From Verrucomicrobiia bacterium (GTDB lineage: Bacteria > Verrucomicrobiota > Verrucomicrobiia > Verrucomicrobiales > Akkermansiaceae): a stretch of 64,000 nt of DNA. The stretch's first letter is position 1, and every line of letters begins with the position of its first letter. The stretch covers positions 1 through 64,000 of the forward strand of contig JAUIJD010000026.1 in assembly GCA_030431475.1 (NCBI GenBank), written 5' to 3'. A program made the position numbers and the translations under genes. Positions 32,276 through 40,040 of the stretch are shown here, in pieces. The notes beneath the pieces were generated by a model. The model ran no database searches. It saw nothing but the letters and a program-made list of their open reading frames with translations, and was not told the origin of the DNA.

Positions 32276-33223
32276 ATGCGCTGGGAGGAACTGCCGTGGC
32301 TCGCCTCCGCCTCGAAGCGGCGGCGCTATCTGGTGGGGGTGTCCGGGGGCGCGGATTCGGTGGCGCTGTTGCACGGGCTGGTGCGGGCGGGCTTCCGAAA
32401 TCTGGTGGTCTGCCACCTCGATCATCGGCTCCGTGGAAGGGAGGGGGCGAACGATGCGCGCTTCGTCGGGGCGCTGGCGAAGCGTCTCGGACTGGCGGCG
32501 GAGCTGGGGCGGTCCGAGGTCGGCAAGCGCGCGGTCGCGGATGGGCGGTCGGTGGAGACGGCGGGGCGGATGGAACGGCATCGGTTCTTCGCGGACTGCG
32601 GCCGGCGCTGGCGCTGCCCGAGGCTGCTGCTGGCCCATCACTTGGACGATCAGGCCGAGACGGTCCTGTGGAACCTCCTGCGTGGCAGTCGTGGGGCGAC
32701 CGGCATGCAGTCGGAGCAGGTGCTGTCCATGGCGGGGCGGCGGATGGAGGTGATCCGTCCCTTGCTCGGCGTGCGGCGGGAGGCGCTGCGTTCCTGGCTC
32801 GAGGGCGAGGGGCTTCGCTGGCGCGAGGATGCGAGCAACCGCGAGGGCTTCGCGGTGCGCAACCGGCTGCGTCACGAGGTGCTGCCCTTGCTTTCCGAAA
32901 TCGCCCGCCGGGATGCCGTCGAGACCCTGGCGCGGGCCGCCGGGTCGGATGCCGGCCTGCGGGACGTCGAGCGGTGGGCGGTCGGGCAGGCGGCGGCGGT
33001 GGACCCGCAGGGGCGCCTGCACGTTCCGCGCTTGCGCGAGCTGCCGGTGGCGGTGCGGCGGGCCTGCGTGTTCGCCTACCTGAAGCGGGCCGGAGTGGAG
33101 GATCTGGGGCGGGAGGCGGTGGCGCGGGTGCTCGGAATGCTCGAGCCGGGAGGGCCGCCGAAGGTCGCGCTGTCGGGAGGAAGGCTTGCACGACGTCGTC
33201 AGGGCCGGATCTTGGTCGAATGA
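32276..33223 (+). CDS. tilS: tRNA(Ile)-lysidine synthetase
   Basis: 315 residues. The PP-loop ATP-binding motif VSGGADSVALLHGL lies at ~19-32, then VCHLDHRLRG, the HHLDDQAETVLWNLLRGSRGATGM segment that holds the catalytic residues, and the VIRPLLGVRREALRSWL block. TilS converts C34 of the AUA-reading tRNA-Ile to lysidine with ATP and lysine. It is shorter than the E. coli enzyme and appears to lack part of the C-terminal domain, which is common outside proteobacteria. Its TGA overlaps the ATG of the next gene. Confidence 0.92.
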   Translation: MRWEELPWLASASKRRRYLVGVSGGADSVALLHGLVRAGFRNLVVCHLDHRLRGREGANDARFVGALAKRLGLAAELGRSEVGKRAVADGRSVETAGRMERHRFFADCGRRWRCPRLLLAHHLDDQAETVLWNLLRGSRGATGMQSEQVLSMAGRRMEVIRPLLGVRREALRSWLEGEGLRWREDASNREGFAVRNRLRHEVLPLLSEIARRDAVETLARAAGSDAGLRDVERWAVGQAAAVDPQGRLHVPRLRELPVAVRRACVFAYLKRAGVEDLGREAVARVLGMLEPGGPPKVALSGGRLARRRQGRILVE

Positions 33224-34131
33224 TGCGACGAATTCAGTGTCTGGTGGGGGTGCTGGCCTGGCTGCCGATCTTTGGCGGGCTGGTGGGGGCCGAGGAATGG
33301 AAGCCGCTTTGGCGTGGCGATGCCCCGGGGGCGGCGCGGCCCGCGGAGGGCTCCGAGCAGGTCGGCGAGGGCGGGCGCCATCGCGACATCGAGCAGCCGG
33401 CGTATTTCCTCTACCCGGCGCCGGAGGAGAAGCGGACCGGCCAGGGCGTGGTGATTTTCCCCGGAGGCGGCTACACGATCCTCGCGATGAACCACGAGGG
33501 TCACGACTACGCGAAGTGGCTCAACGAGCGCGGGATCAGCGCGATGGTGGTGAAATACCGGGTGAGTGGGAACGACGGCTTCGGCTACCGCTATCCGGTG
33601 CCCTATCTGGATGCCCGGCGGGCGATCCGCACGATGCGCTCGATGGCCGATGCGCTGGATCTCGAGAGCGTGGGGGTGATGGGGTCCTCGGCCGGCGGGC
33701 ACCTGGCGAGCGTGTGCGCGACCCGCTTCGCCGACCGCTTCGAGGAGGAGGGCGGCGATGCGATCGATGCGTTGAGCTGCCGTCCGGATTTCGCGATTCT
33801 CATCTATCCGGTGATCTCCATGGGTGAGATCGCCCACGGGGGATCGCGCCGGCGTCTACTCGGGCCGTCGCCGTCGCCCGAGATGCTCGACAAGCTCTCA
33901 TCCGAGAAGCAGGTCACCGGGGCGACGCCGCCGTGTTTCCTGCTGACGACGGCGGATGACATGGTCGACTGCCGAAACAGCCTGCGTTTTGCCGATGCCT
34001 GCAAGGCGAACGGCGTGCCGGTGGCCCTGCACCTCTTCGAGAAGGGCGGGCACGGCTACGGGATGAACGTCGCCGGCAAGGGGCCGCTGGCCGCCTGGCC
34101 GGAGCTGTTGGAGGCTTGGTTGAAGAGGTGA
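33220..34131 (+). CDS. Exported alpha/beta hydrolase (BD-FAE/acetyl-esterase type)
   Basis: 303 residues with a signal peptide (LVGVLAWLPIFGGLVGA). Oxyanion motif VIFPGGGY is near residue 86, nucleophile elbow GSSAGGH near 160, acid residue in LLTTADDMVD and catalytic histidine in FEKGGHGYG. Related enzymes remove acetyl or feruloyl groups from plant polysaccharides, commonly in this phylum. It overlaps tilS by 4 bases (ATGA), though the two functions are unrelated. A REPIN-like pair starts 8 bases after its stop. Confidence 0.9.
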   Translation: MMRRIQCLVGVLAWLPIFGGLVGAEEWKPLWRGDAPGAARPAEGSEQVGEGGRHRDIEQPAYFLYPAPEEKRTGQGVVIFPGGGYTILAMNHEGHDYAKWLNERGISAMVVKYRVSGNDGFGYRYPVPYLDARRAIRTMRSMADALDLESVGVMGSSAGGHLASVCATRFADRFEEEGGDAIDALSCRPDFAILIYPVISMGEIAHGGSRRRLLGPSPSPEMLDKLSSEKQVTGATPPCFLLTTADDMVDCRNSLRFADACKANGVPVALHLFEKGGHGYGMNVAGKGPLAAWPELLEAWLKR

Positions 34132-34138
34132 GGCAGGA

Positions 34139-34255
34139 GGAGCGCCGATTATGAAATCGGCACGGAGCCCCGGGAGCGAGAGGTAGAGCTCTATGGCGGT
34201 CTTGGGACGAGCCGAGTGGAAGGGCAGGAGATGCCGATTTCATAATCGGCGCTCC
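34139..34255. repeat. REPIN-like inverted pair, GGAG-C-GCCGATT family
   Basis: Left copy 34139-34162 (GGAGC, GCCGATT, loop ATGA, AATCGGC) and its exact reverse complement 34232-34255 enclose 69 bases. It sits between the convergent esterase (stop 34131) and argF (stop 34260). Confidence 0.9.
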
Positions 34256-34259
34256 TTGG

Positions 34260-35156
34260 TCACCTCGCCAATTCCGCCAGCACGGCCTTCTGGGCGTGGA
34301 GGCGGTTCTCGGCCTGCTGGAAGATGGTGCCGGCGTGGGCTTCGAGCACGTCCTCGGTGATTTCCTTGCCACGATAGGCGGGGAGACAGTGGAGGACGAT
34401 GTGATCCGCCGCCGCCTTGGCGAGCAGGGCGTCGTTCACCTGGTAGGGACCGAAGGCGGCCTCCTTCTCGGCCTGGCCCTCCTGGCCCATGGAGAGCCAG
34501 ACGTCGGTGTTGATGACGTGGGCGCCCTCGACCGCCTCGGCGGGATCGGGGGTGACGGTGATGTTCGGGGCGTTGAGCTTCTCGAGGAAGGAGGCATCGG
34601 GCGCGTAGTCGCCGGGGCAGGCGACGGCGAAGTCGAAACCGAGGTGCTTGGCCGCCCACATCCATGAGATGGTCATGTTGGAGAAGCCGTCACCGACGAA
34701 GGCGACGCGCTTGTCCTCCCAGCTGCCGAGTTTCTCGCGGATGGTGAGCAGGTCGGCGAGGATCTGGCACGGGTGCTCGTCGTCGGTGAGCGCGTTGATG
34801 GTCGGGATGCCGGACATTTCGGCGAAGTCGACCACGTCCTGCTGGGCGAAGGTGCGGATGACCGCGCCGTGGACCATGCGGCCGAGCACGCGGGCCGTGT
34901 CGATGATGGGTTCACCCCGGCCGAGCTGGATGTCGTTGCCGGAGAGGAACATCGGAGAGCCGCCGAGTTCGCGGATGCCGACCTCGAAGGAGACCCGGGT
35001 GCGGGTGGACGACTTGGTGAAGATCATCGCCCAGGTCTGGCCGGCGAGCGGCAGGTTCTTGTGGGCCCCGCGCTCGGCCTTGAGGGCGGCGGCGGAGTCG
35101 AGCAGGGCGGTGAGCTCGGCGGCGGCGAGGTCTTCGATGGTGAGGAGGTGTTGCAT
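34260..35156 (-). CDS. argF: Ornithine carbamoyltransferase
   Basis: 298 residues. Carbamoyl-phosphate loop SSTRTRVSFE at ~49-58, DEHPCQILADLLT (HPxQ motif) at ~126-138 and the ornithine-side HCLPAYRGKEIT (the family HCLP motif) at ~258. The enzyme makes citrulline from ornithine and carbamoyl phosphate. argD lies upstream on the same strand, with a four-helix-bundle gene between them. Full length. Confidence 0.97.
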   Translation of the reverse strand: MQHLLTIEDLAAAELTALLDSAAALKAERGAHKNLPLAGQTWAMIFTKSSTRTRVSFEVGIRELGGSPMFLSGNDIQLGRGEPIIDTARVLGRMVHGAVIRTFAQQDVVDFAEMSGIPTINALTDDEHPCQILADLLTIREKLGSWEDKRVAFVGDGFSNMTISWMWAAKHLGFDFAVACPGDYAPDASFLEKLNAPNITVTPDPAEAVEGAHVINTDVWLSMGQEGQAEKEAAFGPYQVNDALLAKAAADHIVLHCLPAYRGKEITEDVLEAHAGTIFQQAENRLHAQKAVLAELAR

Positions 35157-35293
35157 TGGCTAAGCAGGTGAGTGGCTGGAGAGTGAAGAGGCGGTGGTGA
35201 AGGGGGGCTCGGGCTTTTGGGGGCGAGAGGGTTGAGGGGCCGGTGGCGAAGCGATGTGGGGTTGGATCCGGTGGCGATGCCGGAGAGTGATGC

Positions 35294-35755
35294 AGGCTTT
35301 CGTGATGAGGGGTCAGTGGCCGGTGGTCAGTGGTTCGCCTGGCGGCGCTCCAAGGCGTCGAGGAGGCCGTTAAGGAGACGCCCCACTTCATTGGTGTTGT
35401 CCAGGATGCGGTCGTGGACCGCATCCGGGATGTAGTCGTAGCGGAGCGCCAGAGTGACCTGGGTCTCCAGTTCGTTGAGTGAACCCTTGGCGATGCCAAG
35501 GAAGTGGATGAATTCTCCGGTGGTCCGACGGCCTTGGCCTTCGGCAATGTTGGAGGGAATCGATGTCGCGGCCCGGTTGATCTGGGATGTCAGTGCGAAC
35601 ATCTCGTGTCTGGGGAAGGAAACCGCGATCGGGTGGACCTCGACCGCAAGATCCATGGCCTTCTGCCAGACAATCAGGTCTCGATAGGACTGTGCTTTCA
35701 TCGTTCTTTCTTCATTCGCTGACCACCGGCCACTGACCCCTCATCACCAAAGCCT
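35294..35755. mobile_element. Candidate mobile unit: S23 gene flanked by 37-bp inverted repeats
   Basis: Left repeat 35294-35330 and right repeat 35719-35755 are reverse complements with one mismatch (AGGCTTT, then GTGATGAGGGGTCAGTGG, then CCGGTGGTCAG). They enclose a single gene, the four-helix-bundle protein at 35327-35701, giving a 462-bp unit. The right end overlaps the argD stop codon by two bases. No target-site duplication could be recognised and no transposase is encoded, so movement would have to be in trans. A degenerate pair of the same repeat lies at 48030-48185. Confidence 0.6.
35327..35701 (-). CDS. Four helix bundle protein (S23/23S rRNA-intervening-sequence protein family)
   Basis: 124 residues. 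The family signature is complete: YRDLIVWQKAMDLAVEVH, SFPRHEMFALTSQINRAATSIPSNIAEGQGR, then EFIHFLGIAKGSLNELETQVTLA and a final helix. Proteins of this family form pentameric four-helix bundles with a positively charged surface; the function is unknown. They are named after copies inside 23S rRNA intervening sequences. Here the gene is not in rRNA but between argD and argF, bracketed by inverted repeats. Its last codons lie inside the left repeat. Confidence 0.95.
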   Translation of the reverse strand: MKAQSYRDLIVWQKAMDLAVEVHPIAVSFPRHEMFALTSQINRAATSIPSNIAEGQGRRTTGEFIHFLGIAKGSLNELETQVTLALRYDYIPDAVHDRILDNTNEVGRLLNGLLDALERRQANH

Positions 35756-36992
35756 AAGCTGCAGGTTCGGTGGTCATGGCACTCAAGGTATCGCGCACGA
35801 TGTCGAGGGCTTCGGTGACCTCTTCCTCCGACACGTTGAGTGGCGGGAGGAGGCGGAGGGTTTCGGGGCCGGCGGGGGGGGCGAGGAGGCCGGCTTTGAG
35901 GAGTTCCGCAGAAAGGTGGATGGCCGGCAGCTTGCCTTCGGGGATGTCCATTTTTGAGACCTCGAGACCGATGCCGACGAGCAGGCCGAGCCCGCGGGTG
36001 CCGGTGACCAGCGGATGGTCCCACGACGCAATCGTGTCGTGAATCTGCGCGGCGCGGGCGCGCACGTTGTCGATGAGGTTCGGGACCTCTCCGAGGACCG
36101 AGAGGGAGGCGGCACAGGCGAGCGGGCTGCCGCCGTAGGTGGTGCCGTGGCTTCCCGGGCCGAGGAGCGAGGAAAGCGCAATGCTTTCGCCGATCTCCCG
36201 GTCGCTGAGCCAGAAGGCGCCGATGGGGAAGCCGCCGCCCATGCCCTTGGCCCAGCTGATGCCGTCGGGCTCGAGCTCGGCGGCGATCTCGCGCCAGGCC
36301 ATGGTCTCGCCGCAGCGGCCGAAACCGACCTGGACCTCGTCGAGGAACAGCAGGAGATCGTGCTTTTCGCAGAGCGCCTTGGCGCTGCGCAGGAATTCGG
36401 GCGTGGCGACGTTCACCCCGCCCTCGCCCTGCACGGGCTCGAGCAGGATGGCCGCGGTTTCGGGCCGGATGGCCGCAGCGAGCGCCCCGAGGTCGTTGAA
36501 GGGGAGGTGGCGGAAGCCGGGCAGTAGCGGGTCGAAGCCTTCCTTCACCTTGTCCTGGCCGGTGGCGTTGATGCCGCCGAGGGTCCGCCCGTGGAAGGAC
36601 CGGGTGAAACTCAGCACCTCGTAGCGCGGTGAGCCGTCGGGCTGGGGCCGCGCGTGGCCGAACTTCCGCGCGGCCTTGATCAGGCCGTCGTTCGACTCGG
36701 CGCCGGAGTTGGAAAAGAAGACTTTTCCCGGGATCCGGACGTGGTCCTCGACGATCACGCGGGCGAGTTCCTCCTGCTGCGGGATATGGTAGAGATTGCA
36801 GCAATGGATGAGCGTGGCCGCCTGCTTCTGGATGGCCTGGACGAGGACGTCCGGCGAGTGTCCGAGCGCGCAGACGGCGATGCCGGAGCAGAAATCGAGG
36901 TAGGCCTTGCCCTGGTCGTCCCACACGCGGGTGCCTTCGCCGCGGACGAGGGTCACGGGGAAACGGCCGTAGGTTGGAAGAAGGTAGGACAT
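35754..36992 (-). CDS. argD: Acetylornithine aminotransferase
   Basis: 412 residues, PLP-dependent class III aminotransferase. It opens MSYLLPTYGRFPVTLVRGEG, then YLDFCSGIAVCALGHS and FFSNSGAESNDGLIKAARK (phosphate-binding region). SFHGRTLG contacts PLP, LLFLDEVQVGFGR holds the ring-stacking aspartate and GISWAKGMGGGFPIGAF the Schiff-base lysine (~residue 255). It makes N-acetylornithine for arginine synthesis and is followed by argF. The earlier open frame beyond 36992 is arginine-rich shadow of the opposite strand. Confidence 0.93.
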   Translation of the reverse strand: MSYLLPTYGRFPVTLVRGEGTRVWDDQGKAYLDFCSGIAVCALGHSPDVLVQAIQKQAATLIHCCNLYHIPQQEELARVIVEDHVRIPGKVFFSNSGAESNDGLIKAARKFGHARPQPDGSPRYEVLSFTRSFHGRTLGGINATGQDKVKEGFDPLLPGFRHLPFNDLGALAAAIRPETAAILLEPVQGEGGVNVATPEFLRSAKALCEKHDLLLFLDEVQVGFGRCGETMAWREIAAELEPDGISWAKGMGGGFPIGAFWLSDREIGESIALSSLLGPGSHGTTYGGSPLACAASLSVLGEVPNLIDNVRARAAQIHDTIASWDHPLVTGTRGLGLLVGIGLEVSKMDIPEGKLPAIHLSAELLKAGLLAPPAGPETLRLLPPLNVSEEEVTEALDIVRDTLSAMTTEPAA

Positions 36993-37030
36993 GGGAAAGG
37001 GAGGGGGTGTAGGGGTTGGAGCGGAGGATT

Positions 37031-37921
37031 TCAAGCCGTGGCGGTGCTTTCCACCGTCCGATGGGCGGGAACGGCGAGGATGCGGGTGGTCGCGAAGAGC
37101 GTGAGCGCCGCGCCCCCGAGTTCGGGCAGGGTGAAGCGCTCGCCGAAAAGGGCCCACCCGCCGATCGCGGTGACCAGCGGGAGAAGCATCTGGATCGACG
37201 AGCCCCGGGCGACCGAGAGATGGCGGTAAGCGTGGGTCATGGCGAGCTGGGCGAGCGCGACCAGGACGGCCGCCACGGTGATCAGGCCGATGGCCGGCAG
37301 GGGCAGCGTGAACGTCGGCGCGGCCGCCGGCACGAGGGTGATGAGGGCGCTGGCGAGGCACTGAGACGCGTAGATGGTGGCGGTGCTTTCGCTGTGGCGG
37401 AGCTGGCGGATCATGACCACCACGCCACCGGCCGCGACGGATCCGGCGAGCGCCAGCAGGTCGTAGGGGCCGACGGCGAAATCCAGTCCGCCGCCGAGGA
37501 AGACCAGCAGCCCGCCGAACCCGGCGAGCATCCACAGCCACGAGCGCGCGGGCAGCCGCTCGCCGAGCCACAGCGCGGCGAAGAGCGAGCCGAAGATCGG
37601 GTAGCTGAGGTTGATGATGACCGCCCGCCCGGCGCCGAGCTGCACGACGGTGAGGTAGAGGGCGAGAATGCCGAAGCCGCCGAGCAGGCCTCGCACCATC
37701 AGCAAGCGGTGCTTGAAGAGGTGCGTCGGGCGGAAGCCGCGCCGGAAGAAGAGGGAGACGATCGCGAGACCCACCACGCCGCGGAACAGCGACGCCACCC
37801 AGCCGTCGGCCGCGGGCACGGCGAGGCTGAGGCCGCGGATCAGCAGCGCGTTGACGGCGAAGAGCACGACGGATCCGAGCATCAGGGCGATGCTGCGGTG
37901 TTCGGACGGGTGGAAGGTCAT
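37031..37921 (-). CDS. EamA/DMT family transporter
   Basis: 296 residues with ten predicted membrane helices in two EamA repeats (residues ~10-145 and ~155-290). The first repeat ends AVIINLSYPIFGSLFAALWLGERLPARSWLWMLAGFGGLLVFLG and the second MLLPLVTAIGGWALFGERFTLPELGG, the duplicated P-x-x-x-x-x-x-x-W/F-x-x-G-E-R motif. Such carriers export amino acids or metabolites by proton exchange. A short leader reading frame and a terminator lie upstream, which could control it by attenuation. It is 38 bases upstream of argD, so arginine-related export is a thought but not shown. Confidence 0.92.
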   Translation of the reverse strand: MTFHPSEHRSIALMLGSVVLFAVNALLIRGLSLAVPAADGWVASLFRGVVGLAIVSLFFRRGFRPTHLFKHRLLMVRGLLGGFGILALYLTVVQLGAGRAVIINLSYPIFGSLFAALWLGERLPARSWLWMLAGFGGLLVFLGGGLDFAVGPYDLLALAGSVAAGGVVVMIRQLRHSESTATIYASQCLASALITLVPAAAPTFTLPLPAIGLITVAAVLVALAQLAMTHAYRHLSVARGSSIQMLLPLVTAIGGWALFGERFTLPELGGAALTLFATTRILAVPAHRTVESTATA

Positions 37922-37955
37922 CGGAGCGGGGGCGGACGCCTCCGGATGCCGGGCA

Positions 37956-37989
37956 ACAAAAAACCCGGCGGACCAGAAGGGCGCCGGGC
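37956..37989 (-). terminator. Rho-independent terminator between a leader frame and the EamA gene
   Basis: On the minus strand CCCGGCG (37988-37982) pairs with CGCCGGG (37970-37964), followed by a run of six or seven T. It is located 35-70 bases upstream of the EamA start and downstream of a 20-codon frame (38015-38077), so it could act as an attenuator. Confidence 0.75.
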
Positions 37990-38014
37990 GTGTCGGGATG
38001 GTTGGAAAATCACG

Positions 38015-38077
38015 TCACGCAGCGGCCGGCCCATGCCAGAGGGCGAGGGCTCGGAGCAGGTGACGCTTGGTGGACAT
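38015..38077 (-). other. Possible 20-codon leader peptide
   Basis: ATG at 38077, stop at 38015. The encoded peptide is leucine-, alanine- and histidine-rich (HLLRALALWHG core) and is followed after ~25 bases by a terminator and then the EamA transporter gene. The position and length suit a transcription-attenuation leader, but no good ribosome-binding site is visible and no antiterminator pairing was verified. Confidence 0.35.
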
Positions 38078-38128
38078 GGGCGGACGGGTAGCGGGGATGA
38101 CCGCCGAGCGCAAGCCTTGGGTCGGCAG

Positions 38129-38312
38129 GGAGTGGCGTTTTCCAAGCGCCATGCGCCGGGATGGCGATCTCCGGATCGCGCGGGACGGCGTGCCTGATCT
38201 CGGGATGGAGGCGAATGGGGAACCGGCTCCGGACGCGTGCGAAGAAGCCCCACCCCTCACCGCGGCAGGAATGCCGCCACCCCGCGTCATGGCGCTTGGA
38301 AAGCGCCTCTCC
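38129..38312. repeat. REPIN-like inverted pair, GGAG-TGGCGCTT family
   Basis: Left copy 38129-38151 (GGAGTGGCG, TTTTCC loop, AAGCGCCA) and right copy 38290-38312 (TGGCGCTT, GGA, AAGCGCC, TCTCC) enclose 138 bases, which contain a further small hairpin (GCGGCAGGAATGCCGCC). The last base of the right copy is the first base of the OmpA stop codon. With the leader and terminator this accounts for the 390-base gap 37922-38311. Confidence 0.85.
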
Positions 38313-39553
38313 TACTCCACCGGCACCGCCTTGGGTGGTGCGGGCTCTTCGGGCTCTTCCACGGGCACGGCTCTCGGCGGCGAGGGCTCCTCGACCGGCA
38401 CGGCCTTGGGCGGATCGGGCTCTTCCTCGACCACCGGCGGCACGTCGAGCTCGCGCATCGGCTGGACCCGCACCGCTTTCGGCGCTTCCTCTTCGGGCTC
38501 GGGTTCAGGTTCGGGCTTGGGCTTGGGCGGAGTGACGACCACCGGGGCCTCCTTCGGCGGCAGGGTCCGGCGCATCTTGATCTCGACCCGACGGTTCGGG
38601 GCCTGCTGATCGACGTCTCCCTCCGCGACGATGGGTTGCAGCTTGCCGTAGCCGCGGGTGACGATCTTGTCGCCGGGGAGGGCGAGGGATTCGGTGAGGT
38701 AGCTCTTCACCGAGGCGGCGCGGCGTTTCGAGAGCTCGAGGTTGAAGGAGTCGCCGCCGAAAAGGTCGGTGTGACCCTCGATCCAGCAGAAGAGGCCGGG
38801 ATTGCGCTCGATCAGGAGGGCGAGCTTCATCAGACCGACCCGGGCGCTCTCGCGAAGCTCCGCGCTGTTGTATTCGAAGAGCAGGTCGCTCGGCAGCATC
38901 GTCTTCTTGCCAACCAGCACGTTCTCGGGGAGGCCGACGAGGTCGTCGAGGGTCACCACCCCGTCGAGCGTGCCCTCCGCGGAGCCTTCCTCGGCCCCTT
39001 TTTTGAGGATTTCCTCGGTGAAGGCGTCGAGGGCCGGGTCGGCGGTGATCTCTCCGGGATCGACGATCACCTGGCCCTCCGCGGCGAGCGGCAGCGGGTC
39101 GGCGGTGCGACCCATCTCCGGGAGTTCGGTGTCGAGGTCGAAGTCGGCGGCCGGATCGAGGTCGAGCGCCTCGGGCTGTCCCTCGGCCAGCGGCTGCTGG
39201 GGCTTGATGGCAAACTCCGGATCGACGATGTCCGGGGAGATGTCGAGTTCGTGATCTTCGGGGAGCTGGGCGAGGACGTCGATCTCCTCGAGCAGCGTGG
39301 CGGTGTCCTGCACCTCCACCGGTTCGGGTTCGGGGGTGAGCTCGTCCATCTCCGGTGGCAGGATCTCGACCTGGTCGAGCTGGATCGGCTTCGTGCGGAG
39401 CATTTCGGCCTCCTCGAATCCGAGGGCCACCCGGATGTGGCCGAGGGCAAAGAAGGCGATCACGTGGAGGATGATGGCGACCAGCAGGGCGGCGAACGCC
39501 CACCAGCCGAGGTGGCCCGGACCCGGAAGGTGGGTCGGGCCCTCGCCGCGCAT
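38312..39553 (-). CDS. OmpA-family peptidoglycan-binding membrane protein with proline-rich tail
   Basis: 413 residues. One N-terminal membrane helix (WWAFAALLVAIILHVIAFFALGHI) is followed by a long acidic, proline-rich periplasmic spacer (~50-215). An OmpA C-terminal domain spans ~230-345 (LPSDLLFEYNSAELRESA, IEGHTDLFGGDSFNLELSKRRAASVKSYL and the closing APNRRVEIKM), which binds meso-diaminopimelate of peptidoglycan. The tail repeats EEPxPPKAVPVE-type units about five times. The start at 39553 is preceded by GGAG at a good distance; a GTG at 39580 is possible. It probably ties the inner membrane to the wall, as MotB or Pal-like proteins do. Confidence 0.88.
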   Translation of the reverse strand: MRGEGPTHLPGPGHLGWWAFAALLVAIILHVIAFFALGHIRVALGFEEAEMLRTKPIQLDQVEILPPEMDELTPEPEPVEVQDTATLLEEIDVLAQLPEDHELDISPDIVDPEFAIKPQQPLAEGQPEALDLDPAADFDLDTELPEMGRTADPLPLAAEGQVIVDPGEITADPALDAFTEEILKKGAEEGSAEGTLDGVVTLDDLVGLPENVLVGKKTMLPSDLLFEYNSAELRESARVGLMKLALLIERNPGLFCWIEGHTDLFGGDSFNLELSKRRAASVKSYLTESLALPGDKIVTRGYGKLQPIVAEGDVDQQAPNRRVEIKMRRTLPPKEAPVVVTPPKPKPEPEPEPEEEAPKAVRVQPMRELDVPPVVEEEPDPPKAVPVEEPSPPRAVPVEEPEEPAPPKAVPVE

Positions 39554-39692
39554 GTCGCTCCATGTGTAGCTGTCGGACACGCCGGAACTATACGCATGGG
39601 CGGAATCGTGACAATCAACCGCTTTGCCGCACGACGCGCTTGCCATTGGCATTCGCCCTGCTAACCCGCGCCCCGCAATCCGCACTACCACC

Positions 39693-39992
39693 ATGCCCGC
39701 CAAGAAGAGCACCAAGAAAGTCGCCAAGAAGGCTGCCACGAAAACGGCCAAGAAAGCCGCGAAGAAAGTGACGAAGAAGGTCGCCAAGAAGGCGGCGAAG
39801 AAAGTCGCGAAGAAGGCAGCTCCGAAAAAGGTCGCCAAGAAGACCGTGAAGAAAGCCACCAAGGCCGCCCTGCCGAGTCAGGAGGATCTCGAGAAGGCGG
39901 CCTTCTACATCTATCTGCAGCGCTGCGAGCAGGGCCTGCCCGGCTCCCAGGAAGACGACTGGGCGGCCGCCGTCGCCCAGTTCGCCGCGTGA
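39693..39992 (+). CDS. Lysine-rich histone H1-like protein
   Basis: 99 residues. Residues 1-62 are an almost pure lysine/alanine/valine array with a KKVAKKA-type period, as in bacterial histone H1-like (Hc1/AlgP) proteins that bind DNA through the minor groove and phosphate backbone. Residues ~65-99 form a short acidic helical module (SQEDLEKAAFYIYLQRCEQGLPGSQEDDWAAAVAQF) that resembles DUF2934. Start at 39693 (MPAKKSTKK). A nucleoid-compacting role is likely by composition, not by a specific motif. Confidence 0.85.
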   Translation: MPAKKSTKKVAKKAATKTAKKAAKKVTKKVAKKAAKKVAKKAAPKKVAKKTVKKATKAALPSQEDLEKAAFYIYLQRCEQGLPGSQEDDWAAAVAQFAA

Positions 39993-40040
39993 CCTGATTT
40001 GGTCTTTCGCGCGGGCGGCGGCCCCGGCACAGTCGCCCGC

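Noticed and set aside
39554-39862. N-terminal extension of the OmpA protein made of alternating Phe/Ala/Leu
   Set aside because: It is the antisense translation of the lysine-rich histone-like gene, and a well-placed GGAG precedes the ATG at 39553.
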